A stretch of DNA of 64,000 nucleotides, taken from Mauremys mutica. Its lineage: Eukaryota > Chordata > Testudines > Geoemydidae. The position numbers and the translations under genes are program-made. The notes beneath the pieces were generated by a model. That model was given only the letters and a program-made list of their open reading frames with translations. It did not search any database and was not told the origin of the DNA. This document shows, in pieces, positions 56,232-64,000 of this stretch. The first letter of the stretch is position 1. Every line of letters begins with the position of its first letter. The stretch lies in the NCBI RefSeq assembly GCF_020497125.1, contig NC_059073.1, positions 18,621,225 to 18,685,224 of the forward strand. The letters are read 5' to 3'.

Positions 56232-56665
56232 GGGCTGGAGCACATGATTTATAAGGAGAGGCTGAGGGAACTGGGATTGTTTAGTCTGCAGAAGAGAAGA
56301 ATGAGGGGGGATTTGATAGCTGCTTTCAACTACCTGAAAGCGGGTTCCAAAGAGGATGGATCTAGACTGTTCTCAGTGGTGGCAGATGACAGAACAAGGA
56401 GTAATGGTCTCAAGTTGCAGTGGGGGAGGTCTAGGTCAGATATTAGGAAAAACTATTTCTCTAGGAGGGTAGTGAAGCACTGGAATGAGTTACCTAGGGA
56501 GGTAGTGGAATCTCCTTCCTTAAAGGTTTTTAAGGTCAGGCTTGACAAAGCCCTGGCTGGGATGATTTAGTTGGAAATTGGTCCTGCTTTGAGCAGGGGG
56601 GTTGGACTAGATACCTCCTGAGGTCCCTTCCAACCCTGATATTCTATGATTCTATGATTCTATAT
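56232..56665 (+). mobile_element. CR1 LINE 3' end
   Basis: An open frame (56244-56570) codes [39 protein letters not shown], then [20 protein letters not shown] and [12 protein letters not shown]. The stop is followed by about 75 bp of 3'UTR ('ggttggactagatacctcctgaggtcccttccaaccctg', seen in pieces) and (ATTCTATG)3. It is a different, bird/crocodile-like CR1 subfamily from the one at 28298. Severely 5'-truncated. Confidence 0.9.
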
Positions 56666-56711
56666 TACTGTTAATCCATCTGCATTGTAGTTGCGGCTAG
56701 GCATTTTAAAT

Positions 56712-56965
56712 GTGGATGGATGGCCCAGTGGTTAGGGCATTAGTCTGTGACTTGGGAGAACTAGGTGCAATTCTCTGTTGGGTGATCTTGAATAAATCTC
56801 TTAGTAGCTCTGTGCCTCAGTTTCCCCTCTGTAAAATGAGGCTGCTAGCACTGCCCTACCTCACAGGAGTGTTTTGCGGATAAATACATTAAAAGATTGT
56901 GAAGTGCTCAGATGCTATGGTGATGAGGGCCATATAAATACCTAAGATAAATGGGAGGTGTGTAC
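56712..56965 (+). repeat. tRNA-related MIR/CORE-type SINE, near full length
   Basis: Head 'tggcccagtggttagggcat' (box A-like), then 'gtgcaattctctgtt' (box B-like position), then 'gtgcctcagtttcccctctg', 'taaaatgaggctgctagcac' and 'gaagtgctcagatgctatgg'. The best-preserved SINE in the window. Confidence 0.8.
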
Positions 56966-57009
56966 AAATACTGAACAAAAAGCAGGTATCCCTAAAGCGG
57001 TGACAATCT

Positions 57010-57100
57010 AAGTGGTGTGTTTATGTGTAGTGCCTGGCAGAATGAAGCTCTGGACACCATAAAAGTTTGTAGGAACTATTGAAATACAAATAAATAATTG
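57010..57100 (+). repeat. L2-like LINE 3' tail
   Basis: 'gtgtagtgcctggcagaatg', 'ggaactattgaaatacaaat' and AAATAAT. Confidence 0.5.
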
Positions 57101-57104
57101 TTTT

Positions 57105-57580
57105 TTCTGACTTAAGGCCATATCCTGGCGTCATTACTCATACCAAGTTGTACCTTATTCCAGAATAGTCCCAGTGAAGTCAGTGGAGCTACTCATGGAG
57201 TAAGGTAATACTCAGTACAAATAAAGAAACTAGCCCTAAACAACTAACCAAAGGCAGCCATCCATGCCAAGACCAGCAGCTTAAGTAGAAATCTGGAGAT
57301 TCTAGACCAAGCCATTTTGGAGTTATACTGAACCACCAAGCATTAAATCACCTTCATTTTTAACTCAAATAGCATTCTAATGGCCTTGTTTGTTTTACCT
57401 CAGATGTCAAAGGAAAACAGTGCCTTGGCTTAAGATTGTGTCTATGAAAATGGATTTGTAATGGCCTAATCTTGGCAAAGGTGGAGGGGGAAGATTTAAA
57501 AATATACAGTTATGTATCATTCTATAGATATCACACACACACACAGCAAAACGGCCTATCACTGAGTCATCCTGTTTCAG
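57105..57580. other. No gene; short dispersed repeat at 57120-57240
   Basis: 'tcccagtgaagtcagtggagctactcatggagtaaggtaat' type text resembles the repeats at 6755 and 62126. A short (AC)n is at 57533-57545. Confidence 0.4.
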
Positions 57581-57589
57581 TTCAGGTCC

Positions 57590-57751
57590 CAGGGCCAGCT
57601 CCCCCAGCACCACTGGAGGCAGCACGTGCCTGGGGCGGCACATGCTAAGGGGCGGCATTCGGTCCATTCTTGGGGCCGCACAGTCCGGGCGAGTGTTTTG
57701 TTTTGTTTTGTTTTTTTGCTTGGGGTGGCAAAAATGGTAGAACTGGCCCTG
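57590..57751. mobile_element. hAT-type MITE
   Basis: Starts CAGGGCCAGCTCC and ends TAGAACTGGCCCTG. Flanks TCAGGTCC (57582-57589) and TCAGGTTC (57752-57759) match at 7 of 8 bases. An internal (GTTTT)n run. A 162-bp element. Confidence 0.83.
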
Positions 57752-57759
57752 TCAGGTTC

Positions 57760-58800
57760 ATTGCGGTTGGGAGGGGATGTACTGTCTGGTATCCCTTACA
57801 GGTTTTGGTGTAAAATATGTCTAATGCCTGGTACTGATCACGGTATACGATTAGGGGACTGGGGACTTGACGTCTTGGGGCTGTGATGTACAAACTATGG
57901 CAATGCCCTGTTTAATTGATATTCTGATTAGCATCAGATTAGCAAGTGATGTTTGGGGGTGAAAAGGGTCCCTTTGCCCCTACCCTCCGGCGTGACCGCA
58001 TAGAAAAGGGTAGGATTTTGCTCACAGTATGGAATGTACAACATTACCCTTCAACATCGGAGCAATGAAATTTGCACTTCGCTGACTCAAAGTCACATAC
58101 TAAGTCTAGTTTTACTGAGTTTTTTAATGTGCTTCTGGGTTCACAGCTTCCTTGAGGAGCTAAACTGCTCTGTTTACAGCCTCAATTGCATTAATTGTGG
58201 AGTTTGATACCAAGCTGTTTCCTTGCTCAGCAAAACTGGATGATCACAGATATGCTGCTGGCAAATGTTGTAAATATCATGTTGAAACCCTGCAATGAAA
58301 TGACACTATGATATTCTCTGCTAGGTGGAGCCTAATTTTAATTTTTAAAATCTGTTTAATTAGTTTTTTCCAGTTTACTCCAGAAAGAGAGACTTTTCTG
58401 TACATCATATAATAAAGCACTGCTACAATTGGAGCAATTGCATAGAATTGGCATAGATAAGCATCACTTACATTTTAAAAATTAACAGTTAAGCCCTTGC
58501 CTAATCAATTTATCCAGCGCAATCATTTGATCAATGAGAATTGATTCTAAGAGTTATACTTATTCAGTCAGGGATTTGAAAGTATCCCATGTAATCCTCT
58601 GACAGAATGTGCCCACCAACTCTAGCCAACACAACTCAGATTTTTGATACCAAATACTTCCAAACAATCTAGAGACAAATAATTATTCATAGAAACTGTT
58701 TTGTGAATAATTTCAAATAACAAATAAATTGGAAAAAAAATCACAGGCTGCTTGTGGACAACTCATGACCAGAAAAAGAGGCTGAGTTTGTCTAATAAAT
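57760..58800. other. No feature recognised
   Basis: AT-rich, unique-looking DNA. Confidence 0.4.
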
Positions 58801-58804
58801 TGTT

Positions 58805-58975
58805 CTCACTGCTCTTGTACGTATTATCCGCATTTAACAGATAGGAAAACTATAACACAAAAACGTTGAGTTACTTGCCCAAAGTCACAGAAGGCAGCAG
58901 TGGCAGATCTGTGAACAGAACCCAGATCTCCTAGTCACCTATTCTAACAACTACAATACCTCCCTTTAATTAATT
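58805..58975 (-). repeat. MIR/CORE-like SINE, reverse strand
   Basis: 'catttaacagataggaaaact', 'gagttacttgcccaaagtcac' and 'gaacccagatctcctagtcac' follow the inverse MIR order. Confidence 0.75.
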
Positions 58976-58989
58976 ATTCAATATTAAGC

Positions 58990-60640
58990 ATTTGGAAGTA
59001 ACTCGGTAGTAAGAATGGCCATACTGGGTCCAACCAATGGTCCATCTAGCCCAGTATCCTGTCTTCCAACAGTGGCCAGTGCCAGGTGCTTCAGAGGGAA
59101 TGAATTGAACAGGGCAACTATCAAGTGATCCATCCCCTGTCCTCCAGTCCCAGCTTTTGACTGTCAGAGATTTAGGGATACTCAGAATATGAGATTGTGT
59201 CCCTGACCATCTTGACTAATAGACATTGATGGCCCTATCCTCCATTTATTTATCTAATTCTTCTTTTTGAATCCAGTTATACTTTTGGCCTTCAAAACAT
59301 CTCCTAGCAATGAGTTCCACAGGTTTACTGTGCATTTTGAATACCGTCTGGTCCTAGTGATTTATTACTGTTTAATTTATCAATTTGTTCCAACACCTCC
59401 TCTACTGATACCTCAGTCTCGGACAGTTCCTCAGATTTGTCATCTAAAAAGAATGGCTTAGGTGTCGAAATCTCCCTCCCACCTTCTGCAGTAAAGACTG
59501 ATGCAAAGAATCCATTTAGCTTGTCTTCCTTGAGTGTTCCTTTAGCACCTCTTTATGCTTCTGAGAGGACTTAAAAACAAAATTGCTGTTAGTTTTTGCG
59601 TCTTTTGCTAGTGGCTCTTCACATTTTTTTTTTTGGCCTGCCTAATTATACTTTTACACTTGACTTACCGGAGTTTACACTCCCTTCTATTTTCTGCAGT
59701 AGAATCTGACTTCCAAGGTTTAAAGGATGTCTTTTTGTCTCTAACCATCTCTTTTACTCTGTTGTTTAGCCATGGTGGCTTTATTTTGGTCCTCTTACTG
59801 TTTTCATTTTATTTTATTTTTTATTTGGAGGATACATATAGTTTGAGCCTCAATTATGGTATTTTTGAAAGTTTCCATGCAGCTTGCAGCCATTTCACTC
59901 TTGTGATTGTTCCTTTTAATTTCTGCTTAACTAGTCTCCTCATTTTTGCGTAGTTGTTCTTTTTGAAGTTAAATGCTACTGTGGGTTTCTTTGGTATTTT
60001 TCTCCATACAAGTATGTTAACCGAGCAGCTCAGCTATACTCACCTCTTGAACCAGATCCTGGATGCCACTTAGGACTAAATCAAGAATTGCCTCTCCCCT
60101 TGTGGGTTCCAGGACTAGCTGCTCCAAGAAGCAGTCATTTAAGGTGTCAAGAAATGTTATCTCTGCATCCCATCCTCAGGTGACGTGTTCCCAATCAATA
60201 TGGGGATAGTTGAAATCCCCCCTTTATTATTGGGTTTTCTGTTTTTGTAGCCTTTCTAATCTCCTTGAGTATTTCACAATTACTGTCACCATCCTGCATG
60301 ATCTACTGTATCATTTCTATATATTTTGTCTCCTGGTATTACCATGTCCCATTGATTAGCATTGTTCCACCAAGTTTCTGTAATGCCTCTTATATCGACC
60401 TCCTCATTTAATACCAGGCACTCAAGTTCACCCATTTTAGCATTTAGACTTCTTGCATTTGTATACAAGCACTTATAAAATGTGTCAATATTTAGTTGTC
60501 TACCTTCATGTGATGTAATGGAATTGGGCTTCTTTTTGTTTGACTGGTTCTCTTCAGTTTCTATTGGTACTTTATCAGTGTGTATGCTCTCCTCTTTACT
60601 AGGATATAGAGTACCCCTTTAATAAATCCTTCCCCAAGGG
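58990..60640 (-). mobile_element. Long CR1 LINE with RT domain deleted
   Basis: On -, 60468-60286 codes the start of the ORF2 endonuclease (YTNARSLNAKMGELECLVLN, DIRGITETWW). Decayed endonuclease and linker follow to about 59345, ending in LDKLNSNKSLGPDGI-type text at the RT start. At 59335-59345 the sequence jumps to the C-terminal 'NLWNSL' coding and then to the CR1 3'UTR and end at 58990. The reverse-transcriptase core and C-terminal block (about 1.3 kb or more) are missing. Dead. Confidence 0.8.
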
Positions 60641-60959
60641 AAGTGACTGTTCAAACTCTGTGCTCCTCCGTACCTGTCTGTTCACATTGAGAAGGTTAAG
60701 CTCATTACATTAAAAGACATCTCACTGGCATCTTTGCATCTGTTTGGGTCTTGAGTCAATATTATATTTTGGCACTGACCTAGTCTGCATGAAGTGAAGG
60801 AGCAACTGCAGAAGGTCTCCATGAATGACAAAAGTCAACATTTGGTTTGGTTTGTGTTGTTTTTTGCAGCACATCCCATTAGTGAACAGGCTGCAGAACG
60901 TGCAATGTATAATCCTGTTTCAGTAAATGTAGCATTTTTCAGTCAGTGAGAAGTTACAT

Positions 60960-62075
60960 CAGTCAATTCTTCACTCTGTCCTTGAAGGACTTCTACTCCT
61001 ACCATCCATTTCCCCTCTCCGTATCTTAAACTACCACCCTCTCTTTCTCAGCAGAGTGTTTAAAGCACTAGCTCTCTCTTTTCTCTCCCATCACAGAACT
61101 ATATCCTTGACTGTTTCCCATCTGGGTTGATCTGGGCATGCCTGGAGAACACACTGCTCTGTGCCATTAGTAGCCTCCTTTCTGCTGGTGAAGGCTCTGC
61201 CTCCCACTTCATAGTACTCAACTTCAGTGCTGTCCTCAGTACTATTGAACCCCCCCAAGGCCACCCTCTTGCAGCTTCCCTCCTGTCATGGCTTGTACTG
61301 TGCCTGTGTAGCTTCTGTCAGTGCTTCTGTTGCTGCTTTTCTGCCATGGCCCTCTAAGGCTCCCAGGCGCCACCTCCTTTCTGTCTACCGTCTGTCTTTT
61401 GGCCAGTCTTATCTCTACCCTTAAACTACCACTTTTACATTGATGAGACACTGTGAACGTCTTTTGACATTTTAGATGACATGTCTCTCTGCCTGTCTCT
61501 ACCTAGCAAATGTGTGGCTTCATTTCAAATCCACAACGTTGCTTCTGCACGCCACTGCCTCAGCTCCACCTCTCCTGAAATCCTCCATCCTCCCATCATC
61601 ATTATTGGAACTCTCTCAACCCAGGATTGTAGAAATTAGAGGTGGGGAAACGTCGATTAGGTCATTTTGTCTACTCCACTGCATCCCTGTGCTTTCCACT
61701 AGATTCTGCACAATACTTCTGGCTGCCTCTCATATATACACAGCCAAATGACTCCCATCCTCAAGCAACTCCAATGGGCAAAATTTAAACCTGTTTTGTT
61801 TTAAGCCCCCCTATAGACATGGTCCAGATTACTCCATGGATCTTGTCTCTCTCTCTCTCTGCTCCCATTCCCGCTTCCTTTGCTAAACTCATGCCTGCCT
61901 CCTTTATCTCCCCATGTAGTTTCACCACTATAAGTGTAGGAGCCTCCTCTGCAGCTCCATCATCTGGGACAGCCTTCCTGTATCTCTCCACTTCATTGAG
62001 AATCAGTTTTCAGATGACCATCAACCACATCTTTCCCTCCTTGACTAATCCTTTTCATTTCTCCAGACAGTAACT
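60960..62075 (+). mobile_element. L2-like LINE remnant
   Basis: Pyrimidine-rich + strand with family-like words: 'cctcccacttcatagtactcaacttcagtgctg', 'cagtactattgaaccccc', later 'cgcttcctttgctaaactcatgcctgcc' and 'ggacagccttcctgtatctctcc', typical of L2 ORF2 and its C-terminal region in reptiles. Many stops; no continuous frame. Boundaries approximate. Confidence 0.5.
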
Positions 62076-62125
62076 CTTGTTCCTGCATTGTGTAACTGCA
62101 GTATTTCATACTATCAAGTGTTTTG

Positions 62126-62218
62126 TGGAGTTATTCCCAATTTGCACTGGTGTTAGTGAGAAGAGAATTGGACAGATTCTTCTTTCATTTATACCAGTGT
62201 AAATTGGGGATAACTCCA
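62126..62218. repeat. Fold-back short repeat with 26-bp arms
   Basis: Arms 62126-62151 and 62193-62218 are reverse complements with two mismatches; the spacer is 41 bp. The arm text (tggagttatt-cccaatttgcactggt) is a variant of the dispersed repeat at 6755 and 62790. No gene around it. Confidence 0.85.
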
Positions 62219-62284
62219 CTGAAGTCAATAGAGTTGTCCCAGTCTGGTGCAAAACCAGTGTGAGAAAAGAATCAGGCCTGTAGT

Positions 62285-62885
62285 TTATACAGAAGATACT
62301 ATACAAAATGAAGGTGTGTTGCATTATGTTATTGTCACAATTATTAACTCTGACCTGTGTGTGTCATGTGATTGCCTTGTTAAATGAGCTTGAAAGGTAA
62401 CACTTTATTGCCAGCCTCTTAAAAGTATGCAAGGAGCAAAGTGCCAACAATAAACTCCAGTATTAACTGCAGTCACACACTAGAATTTTCATTACTGTTT
62501 ACAGACTTTCCATATAAAAGGCATTGTTGTAGCTGAAACCTGGAGTCAAACTGGCTAATCATTTGTAATGCTGTTTACTTTGTCCCAGGCTTATCTTGTA
62601 AGATATGAACCAGTTTCATAACCTCGTCTTATAAACCTACTGTAAGTGCCCATTACTCAATCTCACTGACATGATCATGTTAACTGATTTTAATAAATTT
62701 ATAACTGAGCAGCAAAACAGAATGATTAAGAGACAAACTGTACACTGTACGAGATGTATTTCTTTAAGAGGCAATAGGCCAGATTCTATTCTCCATTAGA
62801 TTGATTTACATTTGGAGTAGCTCCAAGGAATTAACCTGTTTTAGCCAAAAGAACTTCAGTGGTGTTACCCTGGCTTTACACTGAA
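62285..62885. other. No gene; related short repeat at 62785-62885
   Basis: 62785-62885 ('ccagattctattctccatt..tttggagtagctccaagg..ttacactg') is another diverged copy of the same short repeat. Confidence 0.4.
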
Positions 62886-62889
62886 CCCG

Positions 62890-63110
62890 TATGTCTAGTG
62901 ATAAGAGCAGGGGACTGTGAGAGTCAAGACTCCTGGTTCCTATTCATGGCTCTGTCACTGACTCACTGGGGGACCTTGAGTAAGCCACTTAACCTTTCTA
63001 TACCTGAGTTTACCCATCTGTAAATTGGATGAATAATACCATTCCTAATTCCCAAGAGCATTGTTAGTACAGCTGTACAAAGGTGGTGAAATATTTTCAT
63101 GATTTTTGTC
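62890..63110 (+). repeat. MIR/CORE-type SINE, near full length
   Basis: Head 'gtctagtgataagagcaggg', then 'ctcctggttcctattcatgg', 'ccttgagtaagccacttaac', 'gagtttacccatctgtaaat' and 'gtacagctgtacaaaggtgg'. Confidence 0.78.
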
Positions 63111-64000
63111 ACTGGGGATCCCTGTAAGTTTGCTATTCAGTGAATCTGGGAAGACTGGTGGTTTTTCACCTCTAAGTATTCTTGGGACTTTCCTGATCCT
63201 ATTGTCTTAACCACAAGCCAGTTCTTTTTAGGCACAGAGTCACCCAAAAAGGCCAGGACCAACTGTCTTTCCCGAGGGATGTAGTTACTTGTTACCATAT
63301 GTGGCTTTAATAGTATAAATGATGTCAAATTTGGCTCTCAGTTTCAAATTAATCATGCCACGCCTCACTGATGCCAACTACTGTCTGGATTTTTGTTAAT
63401 TTTTGTTTGTTTGCTTGTTTGTTTGTTTTTTACCATATGTGTTGGGGTCCAAAGTTGGAGCTACATAAGACCCTGCTACCAGGAGCTTTATGAAAAGAAT
63501 CAGATTCTGATCTAAATTACCCATTAACGTCAATAGGATTGCAGTGAGTGACCTTACCTAGCCAATAGCATCCATTTAAACTGTTACCAGTTTGATAAAT
63601 ATGGGGAAAAGGCATTAAGGAAGGGAAGTTCTTTTTGTTAAATGTTACAAAACCATCAATTACTGAACTCTGGAGAAGTTCTGCCTGTGGGTCAGTAAAA
63701 TCCAGAACACACACACACCCATGGTGGAACCTTAGGTTAGTGCTAATTGTACGTCACAGCACATAGGTTTATAAGTTAAAAATATTTATGAAGAGCGGAG
63801 AGGACTTTAAATAAATGTTGGAATTTCGTATTTATTTATGGGGAATTGTCATTTGGCAGAACTTTATTAATGGATGCCCTCAGGGTCTCTTTCTGGGTTC
63901 TGGCTCTATAATATATCCTTGCTGACTGTTTTTACAATATCTACTGGCAATTATCTATCTTAAATATTTATATGGAACCATTCCCAACAGTAGCTGCAAT
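63111..64000. other. No feature recognised
   Basis: Unique-looking DNA with a short (GTTT)n at 63404-63430. Small ORFs unsupported. Confidence 0.4.

Overview
The window looks like nuclear DNA of an amniote, most probably a turtle. I infer this from the repeat community: CR1 LINEs ending in ATTCTATG-type octamers, L2-like LINE tails, MIR/CORE-type SINEs, Penelope-like elements (PLEs) with the tail that reads GTGCCACAAGTAC, and several related PIF/Harbinger families with hAT and Tigger MITEs. I have no species-level evidence. I recognise no host protein-coding exon, tRNA or rRNA; the window is intergenic or intronic DNA built from layers of mobile elements.

The main object is a complete, apparently intact PIF/Harbinger transposon at 47773-52596 (4824 bp). 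It has 16-bp terminal inverted repeats with one mismatch, a perfect TTA target duplication and subterminal arrays of TTCGAA-core palindromes. An uninterrupted 423-residue HARBI1-type transposase is on the + strand, and a convergent two-exon Myb/SANT-like partner gene is on the - strand, with canonical splice sites and an open 331-codon reading frame once joined. The partner's intron holds a third, unrecognised 100-codon ORF on the opposite strand.

Layout. 0-7 kb: a hAT MITE with a perfect 8-bp target duplication, old CR1, and a CR1 tail split by a 587-bp solo LTR. 7.3-9.4 kb: a related non-autonomous Harbinger inside a SINE. 11.6-12.5 kb: a Harbinger-type relic hit twice by hAT MITEs. 15.6-16.9 kb: two opposed CR1 fragments. 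22.5-25.3 kb: LTR-like DNA, L2, a broken hAT MITE, CR1. 26.5-29 kb: a PLE tail, a hAT MITE, and a CR1 with a 170-codon open C-terminus. 29.5-33.6 kb: a second Harbinger family with dead transposase, split by a PLE and a CR1. 34.13-34.35 kb: a 107-bp-arm palindrome with one mismatch. 42.2-47 kb: a dense nest of PLEs, Tigger, Harbinger-type MITEs and a hAT MITE with a 43-bp tandem repeat. 47.8-52.6 kb: the autonomous Harbinger. 54-64 kb: CR1, SINE, L2 and hAT remnants.

How the parts may work together: in known Harbinger systems the transposase cuts and joins, while the Myb-like partner helps bring it to the nucleus and the transposon ends. Here both proteins, both ends and the target duplication survive in one copy. 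Related families in the same window (7314-9419 and 45762-46070) share the overall end plan but carry different CG-centred palindromes near their ends.
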